27,497 nt of DNA from JAGLWW01 sp964640225 (GTDB lineage Archaea > Aenigmatarchaeota > Aenigmatarchaeia > PWEA01 > JAGHBM01): positions 1-27,497 of the forward strand of contig CAZXFI010000012.1 of NCBI GenBank assembly GCA_964640225.1, in the 5' to 3' direction. Position numbers and translations under genes: made by a program. How positions within the stretch are numbered: position 1 is the first letter of the stretch; each line of letters starts with the position of its first letter. Shown in pieces: positions 8,482 through 15,766 of this stretch. The notes beneath the pieces are model-generated. The model was not told the origin of the DNA, made no database searches, and saw nothing but the letters and a program-made list of their open reading frames with translations.

Positions 8482-8530
8482 TGTCGTATGAAAAGTGACA
8501 AAAATTAAAACAAAGCATTTCTGGGTCTCA

Positions 8531-9439
8531 TCATCTTTTTTTGAAAAGAAAATACACAACAAAACCCAGGACAGCGCCGTACCAAAGCGTAACGAACCTG
8601 GTAACCATTGATATTCCCACGGAAGAAGTGGCTGAAAGGCCGAAAGTCTGCAGGAAGCCGGACAGGGTTGCTTCGGCCACCCCCAGGCCGCCGGGAATCA
8701 TGCTGACCGCCCCGGCCAGGGAGGCGAAACTGAAGGTGAACGTTGAAGGTATTATGCCGATTGACTGGCCGAAGCCCCATATCACCACGTAGAATGCTAT
8801 GCATTCAAAAAACCAGGCGAAGGCGCTAAGGAGAGACATTGAAAAAAGGCCCCCGGGCTCCATCAGTTTTAAAAAAGTTCCGTGCATAAGCTTGAAATCC
8901 GGGGAATATTTCCTTGTTTTGCGTTCTATCATGGATATTATTCTGGCCGATATTTTCTTTGACTTGACTGCTATGAAAAAGGCCACGAGGACAAGGAGCA
9001 GAACACCTATTACCAAAAAACTTTGCCTGAAGTAGAAAAGTCCGAACAGGGACAGTATCATAAGCCCGGTCAAGTCCGTTATCCTCTCCACGATTACAAT
9101 CGGGACTGTTTTGCTCAGTCTCTCTCCCGTCATGTCCTTTATCAGCCATCCCTTCCATATTTCCCCTATTTTGCCCGGGGTTATAATCATGGAAAGCCCG
9201 CTGAAAAAGACAAAAAGGTTGTCCTTTACGCCCAGACGTACTCTGCATTTTTTTAAAAAATAGTTCCACTTGAAAAATCTGAAAACATAATTCAGGGTGG
9301 TCAGGAGGAACAGAAAAATTATCAACCGCCACTGAAAACCTGCAAGGGCCTGCGCCAGGTTTTCCAGGTCCGCGTAAATAACCAATAAAAGATACACCAA
9401 AACCCCGAACACCAGAACTAGCCAGTTTTTCTTCGCCAT
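8531..9439 (-). CDS. UPF0104/LPG-synthase-TM flippase-like membrane protein (AglD C-terminal type)
   Basis: The 302-residue protein has about 7-8 membrane segments. It has the family's two signature regions: GLSMIITPGKIGEIWKGWLI, with the TPG-K-GE core after the third helix, and SMIPGGLGVAEATLSGFLQ near the C-terminus. These are the hallmarks of the lysylphosphatidylglycerol-synthase-TM/UPF0104 family. That family includes the membrane half of archaeal AglD and related 'flippase-like domain' proteins, thought to move lipid-linked sugars or help their transfer. It stands alone here, without a fused GT2 domain. Its start overlaps the end of the PHP gene by 22 bases, so the genes are co-transcribed and probably coupled. 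Confidence 0.88.
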   Translation of the reverse strand: MAKKNWLVLVFGVLVYLLLVIYADLENLAQALAGFQWRLIIFLFLLTTLNYVFRFFKWNYFLKKCRVRLGVKDNLFVFFSGLSMIITPGKIGEIWKGWLIKDMTGERLSKTVPIVIVERITDLTGLMILSLFGLFYFRQSFLVIGVLLLVLVAFFIAVKSKKISARIISMIERKTRKYSPDFKLMHGTFLKLMEPGGLFSMSLLSAFAWFFECIAFYVVIWGFGQSIGIIPSTFTFSFASLAGAVSMIPGGLGVAEATLSGFLQTFGLSATSSVGISMVTRFVTLWYGAVLGFVVYFLFKKR

Positions 9440-10059
9440 AGCTTCAGCACCTTTGTGAACCCGTGGTTTACCAGGGGGGATTTTTTCCCGAATATTTTTA
9501 AATTATTTTTTCCCAGAATATCCTCCCTTAAGCTTTCCGTTTGGGTTATGACCCCCGCGTTCCCTATTTCGTTTGAGAAATGAGCGTCGCTTCCCGCGAC
9601 CAGGGGCAGATTGCATTTTTTTGCAAAAATCCCGGCCATTTCATTGTATTTTTTGAGCACGCACCTGGAGTTGAACGCCTCAATCCCGTCAAAAATTTTT
9701 GCTTCATCCGGTTTTGGATGAAGGGCCGAGCTTCTCATAGAGTCAAAGGGGTGCGGCACTATGACAACGCCGTTTTGCCTTTTTATTTCCTTAATGGCCT
9801 CTGCCAGTTTTCTTGATTCAACCTCGTCTGACAGGAAAAGACCGATGATTTCCCCTCTCTCTGTCTTTATTTCGGAGCCCACAATAACCTTAAAGTCTTT
9901 GGTTTCGTATTTTTTTGTTTCAATGCCCCCTCTTACGGTGTTGTGGTCTGTAACGGCAATCCCGTCCAGCCCCCTCTTTTTTGCGATTTTTACGATATTC
10001 CATGGTTCCAAAACGCCGTCTTTTGAATACTTGGTGTGTATGTGCAGGTCGTACTTCAT
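9418..10059 (-). CDS. PHP-domain metal-dependent phosphoesterase
   Basis: This 213-residue protein carries all the classic PHP metal-ligand motifs: HIHTKYSKDG (H6, H8), VTDHNT (D38, H39), an acidic residue in VGSEIKT (E63), VPHPFD (H103) and AGSDAHF (D158, H160). Such proteins are cytoplasmic phosphatases or phosphodiesterases using two or three metal ions; the TrpH/YciV type is the closest in size. It sits 7 bases behind the UbiA gene and overlaps the flippase-like gene by 22 bases. I infer that it may remove the 5-phosphate from a polyprenyl-phospho-phosphoribose or act on another glycan intermediate. That substrate is a guess from context only. Confidence 0.85.
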   Translation of the reverse strand: MKYDLHIHTKYSKDGVLEPWNIVKIAKKRGLDGIAVTDHNTVRGGIETKKYETKDFKVIVGSEIKTERGEIIGLFLSDEVESRKLAEAIKEIKRQNGVVIVPHPFDSMRSSALHPKPDEAKIFDGIEAFNSRCVLKKYNEMAGIFAKKCNLPLVAGSDAHFSNEIGNAGVITQTESLREDILGKNNLKIFGKKSPLVNHGFTKVLKLWRRKTG

Positions 10060-10066
10060 GTTATCA

Positions 10067-11098
10067 CTAAATCAAAAGCAATATAAGCATCACGGCCAGG
10101 AAGGTGCCTCCGGAAAATATGAATTTCCTGTTTTTTGTGAAAATCTCCTCCGGGTTTTTCACGGGAGAGTCTTTTTTAAAGGTAAGCCTGTAGTACCATA
10201 CCATCATGCAGACCAAAAAAAACGTCATGAACATCAGTGATATCTTCAGGCTGTAGGCAAGAAAAAAGAAACTGGCTGTCGTGAAAAACAGCGACATGAA
10301 GGATACTGCCTTAAGGGAACTTGTGGAATAGTATTTCAGGACAGGCCTGGCCTTCTCCGATTTTTCCACCCAAAGCTTTTCCCCCAGTCTCTTCAGGGAA
10401 AGCAGGAACACGGCCAGAAAGTACGTGAGCGTCATCATGGAGAGGAAAGATAACGTAATGGTTGAAAACTCCGTGTAAAAGTTGATTATCCTGGGCGGGG
10501 TGTTGAAGAAAATTGCCTGTATTGAATTGGAAGAAATTATTTCGTTTGAAATTATGCTGTACAAAAAATGGAACTTGTTTCTGTTGAGGGGCTCAAACAA
10601 ATACCATCCCACGCCGACCCTCAGGGGAAAGTTCAGGCCCGTTACGAAAATGTCAAAATATTTTTTGTCTTTCAGCCGTATCGGCTTTAAAGAATAAACC
10701 AGGTTTATAGCAACAAGCGCCACGTCAATCAGCACTATCCTGAAATCCAGATAAAACGCCATTGCTATGGCTGTTAGGAACAAAAAAACCGCAAAAACCT
10801 TTGCCTCTTTCAAAGTTATTTTGCCCGAAGGGAGGGGCCTTTTTCTTTTTTTCGGATGGATTTTATCTTTTTCCATGTCCGTGATGTCGTTTATTGAATA
10901 AATCACTCCCTGTATCAGTATCATGTTGACTATGCCCAGAAACAGCAAAGATGAAATCATTACGGGCATGTAGGGGCTCAGAATTATTGCGGGAACGGAC
11001 CCGAAAACCACGTAAAGGGACTTGAACCACTGCCTGGGCCTCATTAAATCCAGAAAAGCTTTGGTTTTACCCGCGCTGAAGGATTTTTTTGAATTCAA
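10067..11098 (-). CDS. UbiA-family prenyltransferase, decaprenyl-phosphate phosphoribosyltransferase type
   Basis: The 343-residue protein has about 8-9 membrane segments. The first metal/diphosphate motif is NDITDMEKDKIHPKKRKRP (residues 70-88), with the N-D-x2-D-x3-D spacing and the HPxKxxRP extension seen in decaprenyl-phosphate phosphoribosyltransferases (UbiA/Rv3806c type) rather than in quinone or heme prenyltransferases. The second motif region includes YSLKPIRLKDKKYFDIFV. Family members move 5-phosphoribose from PRPP to a polyprenyl phosphate. Here this would give a lipid-linked pentose for the glycan machinery. The start is TTG 11098. No in-frame ATG lies close by, and the ribosome binding site is weak, so the exact start is less certain. 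It is the first gene of a minus-strand run with PHP and the flippase-like gene. Confidence 0.82.
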   Translation of the reverse strand: MNSKKSFSAGKTKAFLDLMRPRQWFKSLYVVFGSVPAIILSPYMPVMISSLLFLGIVNMILIQGVIYSINDITDMEKDKIHPKKRKRPLPSGKITLKEAKVFAVFLFLTAIAMAFYLDFRIVLIDVALVAINLVYSLKPIRLKDKKYFDIFVTGLNFPLRVGVGWYLFEPLNRNKFHFLYSIISNEIISSNSIQAIFFNTPPRIINFYTEFSTITLSFLSMMTLTYFLAVFLLSLKRLGEKLWVEKSEKARPVLKYYSTSSLKAVSFMSLFFTTASFFFLAYSLKISLMFMTFFLVCMMVWYYRLTFKKDSPVKNPEEIFTKNRKFIFSGGTFLAVMLILLLI

Positions 11099-11111
11099 AT
11101 AATTACCCGAA

Positions 11112-11124
11112 ATTTTTTTATAAT
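11112..11124. promoter_or_regulatory. TATA-like box between divergent UbiA and DUF1616 genes
   Basis: TTTTTTTATAATAG reads as a TATA-like element on both strands. It lies about 20 bases from TTG 11098 on the minus strand and about 35 bases from ATG 11153 on the plus strand, so it could serve both genes. Confidence 0.35.
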
Positions 11125-11152
11125 AGAAAGGCGCTTATAATCTTGTGGGAAA

Positions 11153-11467
11153 ATGTTGCTGACCGTATTCAGAATCATCCTTGCTGTTTTTTTCGCGCTT
11201 TTCCTGCCGGGCTTCGCGTGGTCCTGGGTTTTTTTCCCAAAGAAGGAGCTGGACTGGCTGGAGAGAGCGGTCCTGGGTTTCGGCCTGTCCATAGCCATGG
11301 TCCCGCTCACGGTTTTTGCCCTGAACAGGGCTTTCGGGGTGAGGATAAACTCCATTAACGTTTTCCTGGAAATCACGGCCCTGGTTGTTCTGGGCTTGGG
11401 GCTGGGACATGCCCTAAAAAGGTTTGACCTGACGGAAGTTTTGAAAAAACTAAAGAAACTCAAGTAA
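11153..11467 (+). CDS. Short DUF1616-like membrane protein
   Basis: This 104-residue protein has three hydrophobic segments. It shows the start of the DUF1616 family pattern: LFLPGFAWSWVFFP, then LDWLERAVLGFGLSIAMVP. The family's 'PGy...fp...ld..ER...s.glS' sequence is found in archaeal membrane proteins of glycan and S-layer clusters. Typical family members are longer, with a C-terminal soluble part, so this is a minimal version or a shortened gene. The reading frame ends naturally at a stop and overlaps the convergent thioredoxin stop by 8 bases. GTGGGA lies just before the ATG. The function is unknown. Confidence 0.6.
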   Translation: MLLTVFRIILAVFFALFLPGFAWSWVFFPKKELDWLERAVLGFGLSIAMVPLTVFALNRAFGVRINSINVFLEITALVVLGLGLGHALKRFDLTEVLKKLKKLK

Positions 11468-11777
11468 ACACCCTTCCGTCTTCTATGAACTTTCTCAGCT
11501 GGTTCTCGGACTTGGCCCCCACGTCCCTGCTCACTATTTTTCCGTTTTTGAAGAGCATATAGGTTGGCACGCCCAGAACCTGATAGGCGCGCGGGGTTCT
11601 GGGGTTCCTGTTTATGTTAAGGCTAACGAATTTGAGGCTCGGGTAATCCTTTTTCAGCTTTTCTATCACGGACTCCATCTTCTTGCAGGGTATGCACCAC
11701 GAGCCCCAGAAATCCACCAGGACGGGCTTTTCCGATTTCAGAACTTCCCTGTCAAAATCCCTGTCCCTTATCTCCAC
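11460..11777 (-). CDS. Thioredoxin (WCIPC active site)
   Basis: The 105-residue protein is a single-domain thioredoxin. The redox motif is WGSWCIPCKKM (C28, C31), with the cis-proline loop GVPTY (P71) and the usual LVDFW beta strand before the active site. WCIPC in place of WCGPC is a variant dipeptide that alters redox potential in known family members. There is no signal peptide, so it is cytoplasmic. The start is GTG 11777, which lies 4 bases behind the stop of the sulfoquinovose-synthase-like gene; AGGTGA overlaps that stop and serves as ribosome binding site. Tight coupling to that gene suggests the two act together, for example in redox control or sulfur supply. This is inference. Confidence 0.92.
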   Translation of the reverse strand: MEIRDRDFDREVLKSEKPVLVDFWGSWCIPCKKMESVIEKLKKDYPSLKFVSLNINRNPRTPRAYQVLGVPTYMLFKNGKIVSRDVGAKSENQLRKFIEDGRVFT

Positions 11778-11781
11778 CGTA

Positions 11782-14319
11782 TCACCTGTTTCTGAAAACT
11801 CCCTCGTAGCCTTCCTTTTTCTTCGTGCCCGGATCGTAAACCTCTATTGTCTCGGACTCCTTCTTCGTGCCGTCCCACCTGGTCACGGGCATTATGGTGT
11901 GCTTCTTCTGCTCTATTCTCTTTTTCATCTCTTTTCTTGTCAGCAGCTCAAACATCCTGGTTATCTCTTTTTCCAGCCCCACCTCCGGGGAGAAGCCGAA
12001 CTGGTTGGGAAGCTTGCGAGAGACCACCTCAAACGGGTGGCGGTCGGCCTCCACTCTTGGATTTTCAACCCTCTGTATCCTGACGTCAAAACCGAACTTT
12101 TTTCCTACGGAAGCAACTGTCTCAGCAATGTCTGTGAGCTTGTGAAGCCCCGAGACCTGGTTCACCACGTCGTACTGCCCGGGCTCCGGGGGGCTTGATA
12201 TCAGCCGGACCATGCACTCCATCGCGTCCTCCAGGGCTATCATGCCCCTTATCTGCTCGCCGCCCCCGTAAAGCGTGAGGGGGATTCCCGCTATGGCCTG
12301 GCATATGAAGCGGTTTACCACGGTCCCGAACCACTCGTCCATGTCCAGTCTCGTTCTTAGTTTCGGGTCCGCCGAAACCTGGTCGGTGTGCACCCCGTAA
12401 ATTACCCCCTGCATTATATCGTATGAGCGGAGCCACCAGTACTTGCAGGCCTCGTAAACGTTGTAAGTATCCTGCACCTTGCTCACGTGGTAAAAGGAGA
12501 CCGGGTCCCTGGGGGTTATCTCCCCTCCCATGCTCCACTCCCTTCCATCCCAGTTCAGCACGGAGTCCGCTGGAAACATGCCCTCAAAGAGCGGCCTTCC
12601 CGTGAGGGGCGTCCCGAACTCACCCATCGTATTGCCTGACCACACGGGCTTCCCGTTTCTTCTGACAAGAACTATTCCGTCCCCTCCAACACTGACGCAC
12701 CATACCTTCCCGTCGTAGTCCTCGTATCCGTCCGTTTTTTTATCGTGGTTTACGTGGACACGCGGAGTCTGGCATATATAGACGCAATAACCCCTTTTAC
12801 GTTTGCTGTAGGAAACCATGGCACCGTAGCCGCATTTCAATGCTATTTCCTGAACGTCGTCAGCCAGCTGCTTTGAAACGGTGAAATACCTGAAGTTATC
12901 TCTCTCAGGGGTGTGCTTCCACCCGTCCCCTTTTATGAGGGAAACCAATAAATCGTTAAGCAAAACCTTGTTAAGCTTCTTTATTTCACGGGGTATGTGC
13001 TTGTCATGGGCCTTGCCGAATCTGTCCAAGTAAGCGGCCAGCTGCCTGCACCCTATGCTGAAGGCGTAGCATTTCCCGTCTTTTCCCTTCCTCAGTTCCT
13101 TTCCCAGAAAATCGCACAGCTCCAGTAGGATTTCTTCCAGTTCTTTCGTATCCGCCCCGTCAATATTCTGTTTGATGGTGATCCTGTAATTGTTTGGCCT
13201 GTCTTTCCTCTGCTGCACGCATCCCTCAGAGATGTACCAGCCAAAGAATTTCAGCCACAAAGCCATGGGTATCTTCTTTTCTTTTTCCTTCCCTACCGCC
13301 GGCAGGATAAAGTATTTCCTGTCCTTTCCTTCCCATTCAAAACCGGTCTCGTAAACCCTTCTTTCCCCTTCAACATCCTGAACTGACTCCAATCTTAGTT
13401 CTTTGTAAGAGGTGTTGCTTCTTTTTTGAGTGAACACCCTGTGGTTGGGAGTTATGCAGAAGTCAAGGCGTCCGTTCTTTTGATAATACATCTTACCCTT
13501 GTAGTCGTATTTGTGTATGGAACTGGGTTTTTTGAAAACCAGTTTCCTTTCTTTTCTGCTCCTTGTAGCTACCCTGTCGTCCTTCTTCAAATCACTGAAA
13601 AGTTTCCACCCTTCTTCTGTGAGTATCTCGGTTTTGTCGTCGTAACAGCCCAGTTTTATCAGGCAGGCCTCCGGGCACACCTCTTTCATGAGCCACAGGA
13701 GTCTCAGGGTTCCCAGCACGTTGTTGTCCTGGACGTAGACCGCGTGCTCGCAGTCCACCATTGAGTAGGGGGCGCTGGGTATCTCCGCGTAGTGGACTAT
13801 TGCCTCGGGCCTCACCTCCTCCATGAACTCCTTCAGTTTGGTGTAGTCCCTTATGTCCATGCGGCGGAAGTTTATGTCTGTGCCGAGCTTTTCCTTGGCC
13901 GTCTTCAAACGCTCGGTCATGCCTGATATGGGGACAATCGTGTGGGAGCCCTTTTCCATGAGGCAGTCCCTCCGGGTGTAGTTGTCTATTCCGCTGACCC
14001 TGCATCCCAGGGAACCCAGCTTCAGGGCCAGGGTCCAGCCCAAGTATCCGTCTAATCCGAGAATCATAACACGCATGTCTTTGAGTAAATAGCCGTAGGG
14101 TGTCTCTATCCATTCAGGGCATTCCTCAAAGGTTATGGAGGGTTCAAAGTGGCCCAGTTCTTTTCTTCTCATACACTCTATCATGATTTCCTTGTCCTCG
14201 TCAAAGGCCTTCTCCTTTGACTGCCCGCAGGCCCTGAAATCCACGTTGCCCGCGAGCTTTGCCGCCGGGCAGTTCCAGCACGTCTTTTTTGCGTTGTGCA
14301 ATTTTTTTTGAGAATTCAT
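11782..14319 (-). CDS. UDP-sulfoquinovose synthase-like SDR (SQD1/Agl3 type) interrupted by an intein
   Basis: The 845-residue precursor has an N-terminal Cys-containing extension (residues 1-81; C14, C17, C31, C49, C67). A Rossmann domain follows, starting VMILGLDGYLGW (GxxGxxG at 88-94), then RSAPYS-like EIPSAPYSMVD. Residues 225-563 are an intein. The enzyme resumes with TMGEFGTP (564-571), then SFYHVSKVQD with the YxxxK pair Y610/K614, QGVIYGV, and VENPRVEADRHPFEV. These match SQD1, whose catalytic residues are the Thr of TMGEYGTP and the Tyr and Lys of YHLSK. SQD1 makes UDP-sulfoquinovose from UDP-glucose and sulfite; in Sulfolobus, Agl3 does this for S-layer N-glycans. The spliced product would be 506 residues. 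ATG 14319 overlaps the upstream stop (ATGA), with GAGGTGA four bases before it. A different sugar epimerase is possible, but the motif match is strong. Confidence 0.88.
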   Translation of the reverse strand: MNSQKKLHNAKKTCWNCPAAKLAGNVDFRACGQSKEKAFDEDKEIMIECMRRKELGHFEPSITFEECPEWIETPYGYLLKDMRVMILGLDGYLGWTLALKLGSLGCRVSGIDNYTRRDCLMEKGSHTIVPISGMTERLKTAKEKLGTDINFRRMDIRDYTKLKEFMEEVRPEAIVHYAEIPSAPYSMVDCEHAVYVQDNNVLGTLRLLWLMKEVCPEACLIKLGCYDDKTEILTEEGWKLFSDLKKDDRVATRSRKERKLVFKKPSSIHKYDYKGKMYYQKNGRLDFCITPNHRVFTQKRSNTSYKELRLESVQDVEGERRVYETGFEWEGKDRKYFILPAVGKEKEKKIPMALWLKFFGWYISEGCVQQRKDRPNNYRITIKQNIDGADTKELEEILLELCDFLGKELRKGKDGKCYAFSIGCRQLAAYLDRFGKAHDKHIPREIKKLNKVLLNDLLVSLIKGDGWKHTPERDNFRYFTVSKQLADDVQEIALKCGYGAMVSYSKRKRGYCVYICQTPRVHVNHDKKTDGYEDYDGKVWCVSVGGDGIVLVRRNGKPVWSGNTMGEFGTPLTGRPLFEGMFPADSVLNWDGREWSMGGEITPRDPVSFYHVSKVQDTYNVYEACKYWWLRSYDIMQGVIYGVHTDQVSADPKLRTRLDMDEWFGTVVNRFICQAIAGIPLTLYGGGEQIRGMIALEDAMECMVRLISSPPEPGQYDVVNQVSGLHKLTDIAETVASVGKKFGFDVRIQRVENPRVEADRHPFEVVSRKLPNQFGFSPEVGLEKEITRMFELLTRKEMKKRIEQKKHTIMPVTRWDGTKKESETIEVYDPGTKKKEGYEGVFRNR
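12631..13647 (-). other. Intein with LAGLIDADG homing endonuclease
   Basis: Precursor residues 225-563 (339 aa) form an intein. It starts with the nucleophile C225 in CYDDKTEILTEEGWK (block A). Block B is CITPNHRVF (about 288-296, with the T-x-x-H pattern). Two LAGLIDADG-type motifs follow: LKFFGWYISEG (356-366) and LLVSLIKGDGW (457-467). The C-terminal blocks are VWCVSVGGDGIVLVRRNGK then PVWSGN, ending in N563. The +1 extein residue is Thr 564, an allowed splice nucleophile. The usual penultimate His is Gly here. Insertion lies between KLG and TMGEFGTP, exactly at the host's predicted catalytic Thr. The frame is open and all blocks look intact, so splicing and endonuclease activity are both plausible. 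Confidence 0.93.
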
Positions 14320-15548
14320 GTCATCACCTCATCAATTATGGGGACCACGTCCTCAACCGAGGGCTCCCGCACCGTCTTTCCGTTTTTTACGAAAAGAAAA
14401 GCCTCCCCGTTGTGCATTCCTGTCAGCGGGCTTTCCTCAAAAACTTTCCCTGTCAGCTTGCCTCTCAGGTTGAAGCCCTTGTTGGGAATGAGAACCAGGT
14501 CCGGGGCACTCTCCAGGTCCCCCCTGTAAACGTCCTCTTTTCTGAAAACCTTCCCTATGACTTTCCTTCCGTTTATTTCCAGGTTTTCAAAAACAGCGGT
14601 TATTTCTTCCAGCGCTTCCTCCGAATTTTCCACCGAGCCCCTGGGAAACCTCCTGTCGTTCAAGTAAACGGAACCGAACTCAAGCGCAAAAGCTTTAGTT
14701 CCGGAAAGCACGTTGTTGTACTTTTTCCTAGGCTCGCTGCCCAGTTTGAGAAAACCGTTCTCTATCAGCACGGCGTTCGGGTTCACGTTGTACTCCAGCC
14801 TTTCCATGCCGTGGTCCGACAGCATAATCAGGGTGTCCTCGCTGCCCAGCTTTCCTGCCATTTCTCCTATGGCCGCGTCTATCCTCCTGAAAAACTCCAG
14901 GAACTTTTCATGATGCTCGTTTTTTTCGTCTTCGTAAGCGTCCCACAGGAAATGCTCCAGCCTGTCTGTACCCGTAAATACTATCTTGAACAGGTCCCAG
15001 TTGTATTCCTTCCAGAAATACCTGGAGGCCCTTATCCTTGCGTCAAGCGAGTCAAAAAGCTCCTTGAACAGAAGCGTTTTGGACTTGTGGGCCTTTTCCG
15101 AGTCTATGTCAATCCTGTAATCCATCTCTTTCAGCTTTTTCAGGTGTTTTGAGGGATAGACGGCCTTATCCAGGTAAGGGGAAACGAAGCCTGACACATG
15201 GCAGCCGTTAAGCTTTCGGGCCGGGTAGGTTGAAGGCACGTTAAGTATGACAAACTTTCCCCTGTTCCTGTGCCAGAAAGCGGGACTCTTGAGCCTCCTG
15301 AAGTCGCAGAAGCGCGTGGTGTAAGAGCCTTTTATGAAATCCGTAAAGCCGTAAACCCCGTGCTCCCCGGGATTCTTTCCCGTGATTATGGTGCTCCACG
15401 AGGCCGAGGAGACTGCGGGAACCGAGGATTTCATTTTCAGGAAAGACCCCTCTTCTCTGAGCTTGGAAAAGTTTTTCATAATCCCCTTGTCTGACAGTTC
15501 CTTTATCATTTCATAGGGAACTCCGTCTATGCCTACCACGACTATCAA
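14316..15548 (-). CDS. Type I phosphodiesterase/nucleotide pyrophosphatase-like protein (alkaline phosphatase superfamily)
   Basis: The 410-residue protein opens with IVVVGIDGVPYEMI, with metal ligand D8 in the first strand. The nucleophile region is ASWSTIITGKNPGEHGVYGF (from about residue 49), followed by TGTDRLEHFLWD (D195, H199), SDHGME (D245, H246) and TGMHNGEAF (H379). This is the full two-zinc site of the archaeal/bacterial nucleotide pyrophosphatase-like group. The members cleave phosphodiester or phosphoanhydride bonds of nucleotides or nucleotide sugars; the substrate is unknown. It has no signal peptide, so it is likely cytoplasmic. I choose TTG 15548, with GGAG nine bases upstream. 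The frame stays open to 15716, but that part codes for no recognisable protein and overlaps a strongly structured leader. It is the first gene of the operon. Confidence 0.85.
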   Translation of the reverse strand: MIVVVGIDGVPYEMIKELSDKGIMKNFSKLREEGSFLKMKSSVPAVSSASWSTIITGKNPGEHGVYGFTDFIKGSYTTRFCDFRRLKSPAFWHRNRGKFVILNVPSTYPARKLNGCHVSGFVSPYLDKAVYPSKHLKKLKEMDYRIDIDSEKAHKSKTLLFKELFDSLDARIRASRYFWKEYNWDLFKIVFTGTDRLEHFLWDAYEDEKNEHHEKFLEFFRRIDAAIGEMAGKLGSEDTLIMLSDHGMERLEYNVNPNAVLIENGFLKLGSEPRKKYNNVLSGTKAFALEFGSVYLNDRRFPRGSVENSEEALEEITAVFENLEINGRKVIGKVFRKEDVYRGDLESAPDLVLIPNKGFNLRGKLTGKVFEESPLTGMHNGEAFLFVKNGKTVREPSVEDVVPIIDEVMT

Positions 15549-15551
15549 GCT

Positions 15552-15560
15552 ACCAGTCTC
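15552..15560 (-). repeat. Direct repeat copy 2 (GAGACTGGT), contains the ribosome binding site
   Basis: GAGACTGGT on the minus strand occurs here and again at 15758-15766, at the two ends of the structured leader, 206 bases apart. This copy follows a G that completes the GGAG ribosome binding site of the phosphodiesterase gene. Confidence 0.6.
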
Positions 15561-15757
15561 CTTTGGGGTTACCCGGCAGCAGGGAGGAAACTGCCGCCGG
15601 GAACGGATGATGGAATCGCGGCCCGCTCTTCCTTTCGGAGAGACTACCTCCCGGCCGTTCGTCCTGGGTGTGAAAGCTGTTCCAGGAACCGTTATTTGGT
15701 CCAGCCGCAAAGGCACCCTTTAAAGAAAAAAACGGGATTGATTTCAACGCCTTTGCG

Positions 15758-15766
15758 ACCAGTCTC
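15758..15766 (-). repeat. Direct repeat copy 1 (GAGACTGGT) at the 5' side of the leader
   Basis: This copy is identical to 15552-15560. Its 3' half can extend stem 1 of the leader by wobble pairs, and the whole copy could compete with the downstream copy for AGUCUCU. This is inferred from base pairing only. Confidence 0.55.

Larger units (their letters stand above)
15552..15766 (-). promoter_or_regulatory. Candidate structured 5' leader RNA (riboswitch-like)
   Basis: On the minus strand this stretch is G/C-rich and full of stems, unlike the AT-rich flank. Stem 1 pairs CGCAAAGGC (15749-15757) with GCCTTTGCG (15706-15714). Stem 2 pairs GAACGG (15655-15660) with CCGTTC (15601-15606) and encloses a CUCUCC-GAAA-GGAAGAG hairpin with a GNRA loop (about 15626-15642). 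Stem 3 is an 11-bp hairpin at 15572-15601 with an 8-nt loop; one of its pairs is G-U on the minus strand but A-C on the plus strand, which favours minus-strand transcription. The ribosome binding site GGAGACU (15555-15561) can pair with AGUCUCU (15639-15645) of the GNRA hairpin, giving two exclusive folds. It does not match SRP RNA, RNase P or a riboswitch class I know. Confidence 0.5.

Noticed and set aside
7599..8498. 299-residue plus-strand frame opposite the SDR gene
   Set aside because: It is the antisense of a gene with clear SDR motifs, and the translation has no recognisable domain or start signals.
12122..12538. 138-residue minus-strand frame within the synthase gene
   Set aside because: It is an out-of-frame shadow inside a well supported coding region, rich in Gly, Arg and Pro from G/C-rich codons.
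14259..15152. 297-residue plus-strand frame opposite the phosphodiesterase gene
   Set aside because: It is an antisense shadow: the minus strand carries all metal-site motifs.
15549..15716. N-terminal 56-residue extension of the phosphodiesterase
   Set aside because: The encoded residues look random for this family, the conserved fold starts right after TTG 15548 with a GGAG site, and the stretch folds strongly as RNA.
15552..15766. Mobile element bounded by a 9-bp target duplication (GAGACTGGT)
   Set aside because: There are no terminal inverted repeats and no transposase, and the downstream copy forms the ribosome binding site of the next gene. A regulatory leader explains it better, though an old insertion is not excluded.
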